Positions 26,801-35,763 of a DNA stretch of 64,000 nucleotides are shown in pieces (the stretch's first letter is position 1; every line of letters begins with the position of its first letter). Origin of the DNA: Streptomyces sp. CCM_MD2014 (lineage in GTDB: Bacteria; Actinomycetota; Actinomycetes; Streptomycetales; Streptomycetaceae); contig NZ_CP009754.1 in assembly GCF_000772045.1 (NCBI RefSeq), positions 5,146,001-5,210,000 of the forward strand, read 5' to 3'. Both the position numbers and the translations under genes were made by a program. The notes beneath the pieces were generated by a model, which was not told the DNA's origin, did not search any database, and saw nothing but the letters and a program-made list of their open reading frames with translations.

Positions 26801-27112
26801 TCACTTCTCCCCGTCGGCCCCCTCCAGCGGCGGCGTCGGCGGCGCCGTCGGCCGCAGTTTCAGCCAGGCCAGGAAGAAGACGCCCAGGACCAGCATCCCC
26901 ACCCCGGTCCACAGGTTGATGTTCACCCCCTGCGCCTTGTCGATCTCGTCGTCGGACGCCACGAAACCCGCGATCGTCACGATGACGCCGTAGATCACGA
27001 ACAGCCCGCCGATGATCCGCCGGATGTCGAACAGCCGCGCGGCGGTGACGGACTTGGTCTCCAGCTCGGAGACCTCGTCCTGCAGGTTCTTGTCGGAGTA
27101 GGAATCAGACAT
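26801..27112 (-). CDS. Small two-segment membrane protein next to the symporter
   Basis: 103 aa. A charged N-terminal helix (about 1-28) precedes two membrane segments (about 35-52 and 68-85, VGMLVLGVFFLAWL) and a Pro-rich tail. It starts 21 bp after the symporter gene on the same strand, so the two are probably cotranscribed. Small proteins of this kind often follow sodium/solute symporters in Streptomyces; a role in assembly or regulation is possible but not shown. No homologous family can be named with certainty. Confidence 0.7.
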   Translation of the reverse strand: MSDSYSDKNLQDEVSELETKSVTAARLFDIRRIIGGLFVIYGVIVTIAGFVASDDEIDKAQGVNINLWTGVGMLVLGVFFLAWLKLRPTAPPTPPLEGADGEK

Positions 27113-27133
27113 GCTCTCTCAATCCTCCCGCGA

Positions 27134-28822
27134 TCAGAACGAGAACGGGATGTAGCAGGCGGCGGCCAGGACGACCGCCCCCCAGCCCAGCAGCGCCGGC
27201 TTGCGGTACCACGCGTCGTCGCCCTTGGCGGGTGCCTCGGACATGCCGGGGGAGGTGGTGCCGTAGACCAGGCCCTGGAGCTCGGTGACCGGCTTCGGCG
27301 CGGTGAACAGGGACACCGCGACCATGACCACCGCACCGGCGACGAAGCCCGCGATCGCGGAGACGAAGTTGGCGCCCTGGTCGGAGGGGATGTCGATGAT
27401 GCCCTGCTTGTAGATCACGAAGTAGTTGACCATCGCCGCCGTCGTGCCCGCGATCAGGCCCCAGAAGCCGGACTTCATGGACGCCCGCTTCCAGAACATG
27501 CCGATGATGAAGACCACGAACATCGGCACGTTGAAGAAGGAGAAGAGCGTCTGGAGGTAGCTCATGATGTTCGAGAACGAGGAGGCCAGGAATGCCGTGC
27601 CGATCGAGGCCAGGACGCCGATGACCGTGATCAGGCGGCCGAAGCGGACGTAGTAGCCGTCCTCGCGGTCCTTCACCACGTACTTCGCCCAGATGTCGGT
27701 GGTGAAGACGGTGTTGAAGGAGGAGATGTTGGCCGCCATGCCGGCCATGAAGGCGGCCAGCAGACCGGTCACGGCGATGCCCAGGACACCGTTGGGCAGC
27801 AACTGCTGCATCAGGTACGGGATCGCGTCGTTGTACTGGAGGTCCGAGCCGGGCGTGCCGATCTTCGGGACCAGGACCGCGGCGACCAGGCCCGGGATCA
27901 TCACCACGAAGACGATGAAGATCTTCGGGAAGGCCGCGATCAGCGGCGTGCGCTGGGCCGCCGAGAGGTTCTTCGCGGACAGGGCGCGCTGCACCTCGGC
28001 GAAGTTGGTCGTCCAGTAGCCGAAGGAGAGGACGAAGCCGAGGCCGAGGACGATGGTCAGCCAGTTGGCGCCCAGCGGGTTCTCGCTGCCGATGCCCGTG
28101 CCGCCCCACGCCGTCATGAAGTCGGAGCCGTGGGACTTGGAGAGGGAGTCGGACAGGCCGTCCCAGCCGCCGACCTTCTTCAGGCCGAGGACGGTGATCG
28201 GGATGAGGCCGGCCAGGATCACGAAGAACTGGAGGACCTCGTTGTAGATGGCCGAGGAGAGGCCGCCCAGGGTGATGTACGCCAGGACGAAGAAGCCGGC
28301 CACCACGATGGCCACCCACTCCGGCCAGCCGAGGAGGGCCTCGACGACGATCGCGAGGGCGTAGAGGTTCACGCCGGCGATCAGGATGGCGGCCACCGCG
28401 AACAGGGCCGAACTCAGCAGGTGGGAGGCCTTGTCGAAGCGCAGGAGCAGGAACTCCGGTACCGAGCGGACCTTCGAGCCGTAGTAGAACGGCATCATCA
28501 CCAGGCCGAGGAACACCATCGCCGGAATGGCGCCGATCCAGTACCAGTGGGTGGTGTAGACGCCGTACTGGGCGCTGTTGGCGGCCATGCCGAGGATCTC
28601 GGTGGCGCCCAGGTTGGCGGCGACGAAGGCCAGTCCGGTGACCCAGGCGGGCAGCGAACGGCCGGACAGGAAGAAGTCCAGGCTGGTCTTGACCGAACGC
28701 CGGGCGGCGAAGCCGATGCCCAGGACGACCACGAAGTAGATCCCGAGGATCGTGTAGTCGAGCCAGTTGGTGGGGAGTCGAAGCTCTGCGGCTAGGTATG
28801 TGGGGCTTGTGGGGGTTTGCAT
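27134..28822 (-). CDS. Sodium:solute symporter, probable galactose/sugar transporter
   Basis: 562 aa with about 14 hydrophobic segments, the size and layout of the SSS/SGLT family (LeuT fold). Family traits include the first-helix region WLDYTILGIYFVVVLGIGF, RSLPAWVTGLAFVAANLGATE, and AAFMAGMAANISSFNTVFTTD near 365-385, the usual sodium-binding stretch. It is divergent from galT-galE-galK and shares their control region, so import of galactose by sodium symport is the likely role. It is followed by a small membrane protein. Confidence 0.85.
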   Translation of the reverse strand: MQTPTSPTYLAAELRLPTNWLDYTILGIYFVVVLGIGFAARRSVKTSLDFFLSGRSLPAWVTGLAFVAANLGATEILGMAANSAQYGVYTTHWYWIGAIPAMVFLGLVMMPFYYGSKVRSVPEFLLLRFDKASHLLSSALFAVAAILIAGVNLYALAIVVEALLGWPEWVAIVVAGFFVLAYITLGGLSSAIYNEVLQFFVILAGLIPITVLGLKKVGGWDGLSDSLSKSHGSDFMTAWGGTGIGSENPLGANWLTIVLGLGFVLSFGYWTTNFAEVQRALSAKNLSAAQRTPLIAAFPKIFIVFVVMIPGLVAAVLVPKIGTPGSDLQYNDAIPYLMQQLLPNGVLGIAVTGLLAAFMAGMAANISSFNTVFTTDIWAKYVVKDREDGYYVRFGRLITVIGVLASIGTAFLASSFSNIMSYLQTLFSFFNVPMFVVFIIGMFWKRASMKSGFWGLIAGTTAAMVNYFVIYKQGIIDIPSDQGANFVSAIAGFVAGAVVMVAVSLFTAPKPVTELQGLVYGTTSPGMSEAPAKGDDAWYRKPALLGWGAVVLAAACYIPFSF

Positions 28823-29035
28823 TAAGCACTCGCTTCGTTCGCGAACTGATCCGCAGCGGAACCTACGCCTCCGCGTTCAGTAATTGAACACTTTTGGTGA
28901 TGAACTTTGTTTGATCGTGATGAACGGGGGTCGCGGCAGCCGTGGTGGTGAGTTGTGATGTGTTATGTTTGATTGTGTTCGGTGATGGACGGTGTCCGTG
29001 GTGACCGTCATGGGTGGGTGCAGAGGAGTGCGGCA
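28823..29035. promoter_or_regulatory. Divergent gal promoter region (galP1-like)
   Basis: This is one of the most AT-rich stretches of the chromosomal part. It holds the repeated words TTTGATCGTGATGAAC (from 28912) and TTTGATTGTGTTCGG (from 28968), and the hexamer TGTGAT at 28954-28959. Work on the galactose-inducible galP1 promoter of S. lividans described TGTGAT-type direct repeats as its control elements, and the layout agrees. The same region must drive the divergent symporter. A galactose-responsive repressor gene is not adjacent. Confidence 0.6.
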
Positions 29036-30097
29036 GTGAAAAAGACCTCTACCCGGCTGGCCGACGGCCGTGAGCTGGTCTACTACGACCTGCGGGACGA
29101 CACCGTGCGCGACGCGGTGGACCGCCGGCCGCTCGAGCGGACCGTCACCACCTCCGAGATCCGGCGTGATCCGCTGCTCGGTGACTCGGTCGCCGTCGCC
29201 TCGCACCGTCAGGGCCGCACCTACCATCCGCCGGCCGACCAGTGCCCGCTGTGCCCGTCGGACGGGGAGCGGCTGAGCGAGATTCCGGACTCGGCCTATG
29301 ACGTGGTGGTCTTCGAGAATCGTTTTCCGTCGCTGGCCGGTGACTCCGGGCGCTGCGAGGTCGTCTGCTTCACCTCCGACCACGACGCCTCCTTCGCCGA
29401 CCTCGGCGAGGACCAGGCCCGGCTCGTGCTCGACGCCTGGACGGACCGCACCTCCGAGCTGTCCCATCTGCCCTCCGTCGACCAGGTGTTCTGCTTCGAG
29501 AACCGGGGCGCCGAGATCGGCGTGACGCTGGGTCACCCGCACGGGCAGATCTACGCCTACCCGTTCACCACTCCCCGCACCGCCCTGATGCTCCGTTCAC
29601 TCGCCGCCCACAAGGACGCGACCGGCGGGGAGAACCTGTTCGACGCCGTGCTGGAGGAGGAACTGGCCGGTGAGCGGGTCGTCCTGGAGGGTGAGCACTG
29701 GGCCGCCTTCGTGCCGTACGCCGCGCACTGGCCGTACGAGGTGCACCTCTACCCGAAGCGGCGGGTGCCCGACCTGCTCGGCCTCGACGAGGCGGCGCGC
29801 ACAGAATTCCCCAAGGTCTATCTGGAACTGTTGAGGCGCTTCGACCGGATCTTCGGCGAGGGAGAGCCGCCGACGCCGTACATCGCGGCCTGGCACCAGG
29901 CGCCGTTCGGTCAGCTGGAGGAGTTCGACGGCGTGACGCGGGACGACTTCGCGCTGCACCTGGAGCTTTTCACCATTCGCCGTACGTCGGGCAAGCTGAA
30001 GTTCCTCGCGGGCTCCGAGTCCGGCATGGACGTGTTCATCAACGACGTGCCCCCGGAGCGCGCGGCCGAGCGACTGCGAGAGGTAGCGAGTTCATGA
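29036..30097 (+). CDS. galT: Galactose-1-phosphate uridylyltransferase
   Basis: GTG 29036 lies 7 nt after GAGGAG (29023-29028) and gives 353 aa; an in-frame upstream start at 28973 falls inside the promoter. The HIT-like fold shows the zinc-type CPLCPS motif (near 65) and the nucleophile motif GHPHGQ (about 167-172) carrying the uridylylated histidine. It exchanges UMP between UDP-glucose and galactose-1-phosphate in the Leloir pathway. It overlaps galE by 4 bp (ATGA). Induction by galactose through the upstream galP1-like region is expected. Confidence 0.94.
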   Translation: MKKTSTRLADGRELVYYDLRDDTVRDAVDRRPLERTVTTSEIRRDPLLGDSVAVASHRQGRTYHPPADQCPLCPSDGERLSEIPDSAYDVVVFENRFPSLAGDSGRCEVVCFTSDHDASFADLGEDQARLVLDAWTDRTSELSHLPSVDQVFCFENRGAEIGVTLGHPHGQIYAYPFTTPRTALMLRSLAAHKDATGGENLFDAVLEEELAGERVVLEGEHWAAFVPYAAHWPYEVHLYPKRRVPDLLGLDEAARTEFPKVYLELLRRFDRIFGEGEPPTPYIAAWHQAPFGQLEEFDGVTRDDFALHLELFTIRRTSGKLKFLAGSESGMDVFINDVPPERAAERLREVASS

Positions 30098-31056
30098 GCG
30101 GGAAGTACCTGGTGACGGGCGGGGCCGGCTATGTCGGCAGCGTGGTCGCCCAGCATCTGCTGGAGGCCGGCCACGAGGTCGTCGTCCTCGACAACCTGTC
30201 GACGGGCTTCCGGGCGGGCGTTCCGGCGGACGCCGCCTTCATCGAGGGGGACATCCGCGACGCCGCCAAGTGGCTGGACGCGTCCTTCGACGGAGTGCTG
30301 CACTTCGCCGCCTTCTCCCAGGTCGGCGAGTCCGTCGTGAAGCCCGAGAAGTACTGGGACAACAACGTGGGCGGCACCATGGCCCTGCTCGAGGCGATGC
30401 GCACGGCGGGTGTCCGGCGTCTCGTCTTCTCCTCCACCGCCGCCACCTACGGCGAACCGGAGCAGGTCCCGATCGTCGAGACCGCGCCGACCAGGCCCAC
30501 CAACCCGTACGGTGCCTCGAAGCTCGCGGTCGACCACATGATCACCGGCGAGGCGGCGGCCCACGGGCTGGGCGCGGTGTCGCTGCGGTACTTCAACGTC
30601 GCGGGGGCCTACGGGGAGTACGGCGAGCGCCACGACCCCGAGTCGCACCTCATCCCGCTGGTGCTGCAGGTGGCGCAGGGCAGGCGCGAGGCGATCTCCG
30701 TCTTCGGCGACGACTACCCGACGCCGGACGGCACCTGCGTACGCGACTACATCCACGTCGCCGACCTGGCCGAGGCCCACCTGCTGGCCGTGGCGGCCGC
30801 CACGCCGGGCGAGCACCTCATCTGCAACCTCGGCAACGGCAACGGCTTCTCCGTCCGCGAGGTCGTCGAGACGGTGCGCCGCGTGACGGGCCACCCCATC
30901 CCCGAGGTCGTGGCCCCGCGCCGGGGCGGCGACCCGGCGGTCCTGGTGGCGTCGGCGGACACCGCCCGGGAGAAACTGGGCTGGAACCCGTCCCGCGCGG
31001 ACCTCGCGGGCATCGTGTCGGACGCTTGGGAGTTCGCGCAGCGGCGCGCGGGCTAG
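30094..31056 (+). CDS. galE: UDP-glucose 4-epimerase
   Basis: 320 aa short-chain dehydrogenase fold. The NAD motif TGGAGYVGS (8-16), the catalytic SSTAATYGE (about 112-120) and the YGASK pair (Tyr/Lys near 142-146) are present, as is the RYFNVAGAYGEYGERHDPESHLIP block of GalE. It interconverts UDP-galactose and UDP-glucose. The start overlaps galT, and galK follows after 44 bp. In Streptomyces a second, constitutive promoter (galP2) inside the operon keeps galE expressed for wall and glycan synthesis; I do not see it clearly here. Confidence 0.95.
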   Translation: MSGKYLVTGGAGYVGSVVAQHLLEAGHEVVVLDNLSTGFRAGVPADAAFIEGDIRDAAKWLDASFDGVLHFAAFSQVGESVVKPEKYWDNNVGGTMALLEAMRTAGVRRLVFSSTAATYGEPEQVPIVETAPTRPTNPYGASKLAVDHMITGEAAAHGLGAVSLRYFNVAGAYGEYGERHDPESHLIPLVLQVAQGRREAISVFGDDYPTPDGTCVRDYIHVADLAEAHLLAVAAATPGEHLICNLGNGNGFSVREVVETVRRVTGHPIPEVVAPRRGGDPAVLVASADTAREKLGWNPSRADLAGIVSDAWEFAQRRAG

Positions 31057-31100
31057 GGCGCACGGCATTCACGGACGTTGGAAGAGCGAGGGGTCAGGGC

Positions 31101-32264
31101 ATGGGCGAGGCTGTCGCGGAAACCGTCGGCGAGCGGTTCCGGGAGCTGTACGGGGCCGTACCGGAGGGCGTGTGGGCGGCGCCGGGCCGGGTGAACCTCA
31201 TCGGCGAACACACCGACTACAACGACGGCTTCGTCATGCCCTTCGCCCTCCCGCACACCGCCGTCGCGGCCGTCGCCCGGCGCGACGACGGCGTCCTGCG
31301 CCTGCACTCGGCCGACATCGCGGCCGACCCGGTCGAGCTGCGCGTCGCCGACCTGACCCCCGGCTCGGACAAGGCCTGGACCGCGTACCCCTCGGGCGTC
31401 GTCTGGGCGCTGCGCGAGGCCGGCCACGAGGTGACCGGCGCGGACGTGCACCTGACCTCCACGGTCCCCTCGGGCGCGGGGCTCTCGTCCTCCGCGGCCC
31501 TGGAGGTCGTGGTGGCACTGGCGTTGAACGACCTGTACTCCCTCGGCCTGCGCGGCTGGCAGCTGGCCCGCCTGTGCCAGCGCGCGGAGAACGTCTACGT
31601 CGGCGCCCCGGTCGGCATCATGGACCAGACGGCCTCCGCCTGCTGCGAGGCGGGTCACGCCCTGTTCCTGGACACCCGGGACCTGTCCCAGCGGCAGATC
31701 CCCTTCGACCTCGCCGCCGAGGGCATGCGCCTGCTGGTCGTCGACACCCGCGTCAAGCACTCCCACAGCGAGGGCGAGTACGGCAAGCGCCGCGCCGGCT
31801 GCGAGAAGGGCGCCGCGCTGCTGGGCGTCGACGCGTTGCGCGACGTGCCCTACGCCGAGCTGGACGCCGCCCTGGAACGCCTGGGCGACGAGGAGGAGGT
31901 GCGCCGCCTGGTCCGGCACGTGGTGACCGAGGACGAGCGTGTCGAGCGGGTGGTCTCGCTCCTGGAGTCCGGCGACACCCGGGCCATCGGGCCCGTGCTG
32001 GTGGAGGGACACGCCTCGCTGCGCGACGACTTCCGCATCTCCTGCCGCGAACTGGACCTGGTCGTCGACACGGCCCTCGCCTCCGGCGCCCTCGGCGCCC
32101 GCATGACCGGCGGCGGCTTCGGCGGCTCGGCGATCGTCCTGGTGGAGGCCGCCGACGTGGACACCGTCACCAAGGCGGTCGAGGACGCCTTCGCCGCGGC
32201 GGACCTGACGGCGCCGCGGGTGTTCGAGGCGGTGCCCTCGGCGGGGGCCCGGCGGGTGGGCTGA
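31101..32264 (+). CDS. galK: Galactokinase
   Basis: 387 aa, ATG at 31101. The galactokinase signature PGRVNLIGEHTDYNDGFVMP (28-47), the GHMP ATP motif TVPSGAGLSSSAALEV (about 117-132) and motif 3 ARMTGGGFGGSAIVL (near 333-347) identify it. It phosphorylates galactose at C1 with ATP, the first Leloir step. It is third in galT-galE-galK, the operon order known in S. lividans and S. coelicolor. No clear terminator follows before the hydrolase gene, 185 bp downstream. Confidence 0.95.
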   Translation: MGEAVAETVGERFRELYGAVPEGVWAAPGRVNLIGEHTDYNDGFVMPFALPHTAVAAVARRDDGVLRLHSADIAADPVELRVADLTPGSDKAWTAYPSGVVWALREAGHEVTGADVHLTSTVPSGAGLSSSAALEVVVALALNDLYSLGLRGWQLARLCQRAENVYVGAPVGIMDQTASACCEAGHALFLDTRDLSQRQIPFDLAAEGMRLLVVDTRVKHSHSEGEYGKRRAGCEKGAALLGVDALRDVPYAELDAALERLGDEEEVRRLVRHVVTEDERVERVVSLLESGDTRAIGPVLVEGHASLRDDFRISCRELDLVVDTALASGALGARMTGGGFGGSAIVLVEAADVDTVTKAVEDAFAAADLTAPRVFEAVPSAGARRVG

Positions 32265-32449
32265 GCCCTCGCGGGCTTGTCCCCCGGGGGAGCTACGGGC
32301 AGGTGTCCACCGCGGGGTGACGATCGGGGACCGTCGGGCTCCTAGAGTCTTCCTCAGTCGCCGGGAACGCCAACCGGCCGGCCGAGAAAGCTTCTTGAGC
32401 ACCTGACTCGTACCTGACCCGCACCCCGCCATGCCCGCTGGAGGCCCCC

Positions 32450-33364
32450 GTGTTCCGCACCCTCGCCAAGGCGACCGCCGCGATCGCCGTCGTCTGCACC
32501 GTGGCCGGTGCGGGACTGGTCCTCAACGAGGAGTACGCCAACGCCGAAGCCGGCACCGGGCACACCTCCCCCGCGGCGTCGGCACAGACCTCCTTCACCG
32601 GCGAGAAGAAGATCCGTGTCGACGGCCGCACGGTCAACGTCTCCTGCTCCGGCCGCGCCGCACACCGCCACGACCCCCTGGTGCTGCTGATGCCCGGCGG
32701 CGGCGAGGGCCTGGACAACATGGCGCCCCTCCAGAAGACGCTGAGCAGGACCGACCGCGTCTGCTCCTACGACCGCCCCGGCGAGGGCAAGAGCGACAAG
32801 CCCGCCCCGGGCACCCTGCAGACCATGGACGACGCCGGCGCCCTGCTCACGAAGGTCATCGACCGCCTCGCCGGCGACCGCCCCGTCGTCCTGGCCGGCC
32901 ACTCCCTGGGCGGCTACATCGCCGCCCGCTACGCCCCCGACCACACCGACCGCGTCAAGGGCCTCGTCCTCCTCGACGCCACCGTCCCCCACCTCACCCG
33001 GGACATGAACCGCACCATCCCCTCCGACGCCACCGGCATGGCCGCACAGCTCCGCGCCGGCGCCCTCGCCGCCAACGAGGGGCAGAACCCGGAGCAGTTC
33101 GTCATCGCCGACGGCCCGGTCCGCTCCGCCGGACGCATCCCCGTCGAGATCCTCACGCACGAGTCCCAGTACGCCGAGGTCCCCCAGTACGGCCCCGCCC
33201 TCGAGGAGATGTGGGCCGACGGCCAGCGCGAATGGCGGAAGCTCTCCCGCCGCAGTCACCTCGCCACCGCCAAGGGCAGCGGCCACTACATCCACGTCGA
33301 CCGCCCCGACCTCGCCGTCAAGGCCGTCCACAAGGTCACCCACCGCGCCGCCCGCACCCACTGA
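32450..33364 (+). CDS. Secreted alpha/beta hydrolase
   Basis: 304 aa from GTG 32450. A basic start (MFRTLAKATAA) and hydrophobic stretch to about residue 33 (ending ANAEA) form a signal peptide. The mature part has the alpha/beta hydrolase fold: PGGGEG oxyanion region, CSYDRPGEGKSDKP, nucleophile elbow GHSLGGYIAARYAP (Ser near 146) and catalytic His in GSGHYIHVDRPDLA near the end. The substrate cannot be told. It could be an esterase or a small-molecule hydrolase. Three cysteines might allow a disulfide outside the cell. Confidence 0.85.
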   Translation: MFRTLAKATAAIAVVCTVAGAGLVLNEEYANAEAGTGHTSPAASAQTSFTGEKKIRVDGRTVNVSCSGRAAHRHDPLVLLMPGGGEGLDNMAPLQKTLSRTDRVCSYDRPGEGKSDKPAPGTLQTMDDAGALLTKVIDRLAGDRPVVLAGHSLGGYIAARYAPDHTDRVKGLVLLDATVPHLTRDMNRTIPSDATGMAAQLRAGALAANEGQNPEQFVIADGPVRSAGRIPVEILTHESQYAEVPQYGPALEEMWADGQREWRKLSRRSHLATAKGSGHYIHVDRPDLAVKAVHKVTHRAARTH

Positions 33365-33385
33365 CCGTCCGACACCCCACCGACC

Positions 33386-33424
33386 GGCCCCGGGCCGTGG
33401 CTTCCCCCGCCACGGCCCGGGGCC
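33386..33424 (+). terminator. Strong hairpin with 16-bp perfect arms
   Basis: GGCCCCGGGCCGTGGC (33386-33401) pairs exactly with 33409-33424 around a TTCCCCC loop, 22 bp after the hydrolase stop. The stem strength implies efficient termination, possibly for both strands. Confidence 0.8.
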
Positions 33425-33632
33425 TCTCCGCCCGGAGTCCGACGACACCGTGCCGGCCCCGTCACCCACATCAGCGAGCCGCTCTCGCGGAGCGAGCCTC
33501 ATGCGATTCCCGTGCGAGTTCTCCCTTGCTCCAGGTTCCTACCGCCTCGGCCTCTGCAAGGGAGTCACCGCTGCCGGTTGACGGACGCGCCCGCGGATGT
33601 CCTGACCACCGCCGGAGCCCGAGGCGCCCGCC

Positions 33633-34121
33633 TCAGGGAGATCCGCCCGGCCGTTCTGGCCGGACTCGACCCCACCGCTTGACCAGCGTGTACTCCGTGA
33701 TGCCGGGCGGGTAGTCGGGGATCACGCACACGACGTCGTAGCCGCGCCTCGTGTAGAAGCCCGGGGCCTGGAAGTCCCAGGTCTCCACGCGGGCGGCGGC
33801 GCAGCCGCGTTCGGTGCGGGCGGTGCGTTCCGCCTCGTCGAGGAGGGCGGAGCCCAGGCCCGCGTCGCGGTGCCGGCCGTCCACCCACAGATAGGTGACG
33901 TGGAGCCAGGTCGCCCAGGTGTGGCCGACCAGGCCACCCGCCAGAGCCCCGGTCTCGTCCAGCACCCACACGTGCAGCGGGAATTCGCGTTCGTGAGGGG
34001 TTCCGCGCAGGGAGCGCAGGACGGAGGAGGCCGCTGTGTTCGTCTCCCGCAGGCGGGTGCGCAGCAGATCGCGCCGTTCCTTGTCCACTTCTGTCACAAG
34101 ACGAAACATGCGGCACACCAT
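33633..34121 (-). CDS. GNAT-family N-acetyltransferase
   Basis: 162 aa from ATG 34121; ATG 34109 is an equally possible start, and neither has a clear ribosome site. The GNAT acetyl-CoA loop reads DGRHRDAGLGSALLDEAE (about 81-98), fitting the R/Q-x-x-G-x-G/A pattern, and is followed by ARVETWDFQAPGFYTRRGYDVVC, the usual last strand-helix unit. It transfers an acetyl group from acetyl-CoA to an unknown amine. The last residues are Arg/Pro-rich. It stands alone, divergent from the response regulator gene. Confidence 0.82.
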   Translation of the reverse strand: MVCRMFRLVTEVDKERRDLLRTRLRETNTAASSVLRSLRGTPHEREFPLHVWVLDETGALAGGLVGHTWATWLHVTYLWVDGRHRDAGLGSALLDEAERTARTERGCAAARVETWDFQAPGFYTRRGYDVVCVIPDYPPGITEYTLVKRWGRVRPERPGGSP

Positions 34122-34393
34122 AAACGCGTGGGGGAGTCAGTTCTGCAAATAGCCTTCCGCTGTCGGCGCCCGCCCGTACTCTGATGAGCAGCACCGGTGG
34201 GGGCCGGTGCCGTTCAGGGGGCGAGACAGCCGGGACGACGCCCGGGCGGGGGCAGCGGTTACCGCACGGCACAGCTGAATACGGGGTCTGGATACGGGGC
34301 CTCGGGCGTCGTACCCGTGCCGGTGCCGTCATCCGAGGACGGACAGACGATGGGTATCCCCTGCTCCGCGCGGAGCTCGGGGGAGGGGGTCAC

Positions 34394-35173
34394 GTGGTTC
34401 GTATCCGAGTCCTGGTCGTCGACGACCATCGCATCTTCGCAGAGTCGCTCGCGGCCGCCCTGGCCGCCGAGCCCGACGTCGACGTCTCCGCGGCCGGCAG
34501 CGGTCCGGCCGCCCTGCGCTGCCTGGAACGCGCCGCGTCCGAGGGACGGAGGTTCGACGTCCTGCTCGTCGACGCCGACCTGGGCGGCCACGTGCCCGGC
34601 ACCCGGCCCGCCGTGCCCGTGCGCGACGGCAACGAGGACGGGCTGGTCGACGGCATCTCGCTGGTCACGGGGGTGCGGTCGGCGCACCCGGGGGTACGGA
34701 TCGTCGTCCTCGCCGAGAAGGACGACCCCCGGCGGGCCGCCCTCGCGCTCGGGGCCGGGGCCTCGGGGTGGGTGGCCAAGGACTGCTCGCTGTCCCGGCT
34801 GCTCAGCGTCATCCGGGGCGTCCTGCGCGACGAGACCCATTTGCCGCCCGCCCTGCTCACCGGCGTCCTGCGCGAGCTGACCGCCGCCCGCAAGCACCGC
34901 ACCGAGAGCGAGCTGCTGGTCGAGTCGCTGACCCCGCGCGAACGCGAGGTACTGCGCTGCATGGTCGCCGGCCTCGGACGCAAGGCGGTCGCCGAGCGGC
35001 TGTACCTGTCCCCGCACACGGTGCGCACCCACATGCAGAACGTCCTGGGCAAGCTGGGCGTCCACTCCACCCTGGCCGCCGTCGCGCTGGCACGCAGGGC
35101 CGGGGTGGGGCCGGCCGACCTGGACCGGCCGTCAACCGGGGATGTTGTCGAACGGGGCGGTCAGCTGGCGTAG
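34394..35173 (+). CDS. Response regulator, NarL/LuxR type, with receiver insertion
   Basis: GTG 34394 follows GGGAGGGGG and gives 259 aa. The receiver has LVVDDH (10-11), phosphoacceptor Asp60 in VLLVDAD and Lys in WVAKD, so phosphorylation is possible. After Asp60 the loop is about 20 residues longer than normal (GGHVPGTRPAVPVRDGNEDG). The LuxR helix-turn-helix is complete (LTPREREVLRCMVAGLGRKA, then LSPHTVRTHMQNVLGKLGV). No kinase lies beside it. The last 42 bp overlap the end of the convergent tamR gene, so transcription of one may interfere with the other. Confidence 0.87.
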   Translation: MVRIRVLVVDDHRIFAESLAAALAAEPDVDVSAAGSGPAALRCLERAASEGRRFDVLLVDADLGGHVPGTRPAVPVRDGNEDGLVDGISLVTGVRSAHPGVRIVVLAEKDDPRRAALALGAGASGWVAKDCSLSRLLSVIRGVLRDETHLPPALLTGVLRELTAARKHRTESELLVESLTPREREVLRCMVAGLGRKAVAERLYLSPHTVRTHMQNVLGKLGVHSTLAAVALARRAGVGPADLDRPSTGDVVERGGQLA

Positions 35174-35629
35174 CAGGGCCGCCAGTTCGCTGCGCTGGGC
35201 ACGCGAGAGCTCGCCCAGGATCGCGCGCTCCTGGGCCAGCAGGCCCGCCAGCGACTGGTCGGCGCGGTCCCGGCCCTCGTCCGTCAGCCGGACCAGGACC
35301 CCGCGCCGGTCACTGGGGTCGGGCAGGCGCTCCACCAGGCCCTTCTTCGCCAGCCGGTCGATCCGGTTGGTCATCGTGCCCGACGTGACCAGGGTCTGGG
35401 TGAGCAGCTGTCCCGGGGAGAGCTGGTACGGGGTGCCGGCCCGGCGCAGCGCCGTCAGCACGTCGAACTCCCACGGCTCGAGATGGTGTTCCGAGAAGGC
35501 CAGCCGTCGTGCGCGGTCCAGGTGCCGGGCCAGCCTGCTGACGCGGCTCAGCACCTCGAGCGGTTCCACGTCGAGGTCCGGGCGCTCCCGGCGCCATGCT
35601 GCGACCAGCCGATCGACCTCGTCCTCCAT
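35132..35629 (-). CDS. tamR: MarR-family regulator TamR
   Basis: ATG 35629 gives 165 aa, the normal MarR size; the frame is open upstream, but that part lies in the operator region. The winged helix spans about 45-125 (LEPWEFDVLTALRRAG, TSGTMTNRIDRLAKKGLV, DRRGVLVRLTDEG). It is divergent from a trans-aconitate methyltransferase-like gene, the arrangement described for TamR/tam of S. coelicolor, where citrate, trans-aconitate and related acids release TamR from DNA. The identification rests on neighbourhood and fold. Its 3' end overlaps the opposite response regulator gene. Confidence 0.85.
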   Translation of the reverse strand: MEDEVDRLVAAWRRERPDLDVEPLEVLSRVSRLARHLDRARRLAFSEHHLEPWEFDVLTALRRAGTPYQLSPGQLLTQTLVTSGTMTNRIDRLAKKGLVERLPDPSDRRGVLVRLTDEGRDRADQSLAGLLAQERAILGELSRAQRSELAALLRQLTAPFDNIPG

Positions 35630-35664
35630 GACGATCAGTGTAGTGGTTGTGTCGATGTGAAGTC

Positions 35665-35708
35665 TCTTGATGTCGACTGTCTTGATAACAAGTGTCTTGA
35701 CGTCGAGA
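35665..35708. promoter_or_regulatory. Triplicated TCTTGA operator between tamR and tam
   Basis: TCTTGA occurs at 35665, 35680 and 35695, a strict 15-bp spacing. Each copy starts an imperfect palindrome, best in TCTTGACGTCGAGA (35695-35708). This matches the kind of site bound by MarR dimers. With three phased half-repeats, several dimers could sit side by side and control both divergent genes. Confidence 0.7.
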
Positions 35709-35763
35709 TGATTCTCGGGTGACGCTGGGTACCCGTCCCGCACGGACACCCTCTGGAGGCTCC

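Noticed and set aside
26113..26993. Several overlapping open frames in the repeat-rich gap.
   Set aside because: They translate tandem DNA repeats in all frames and have no start signals.
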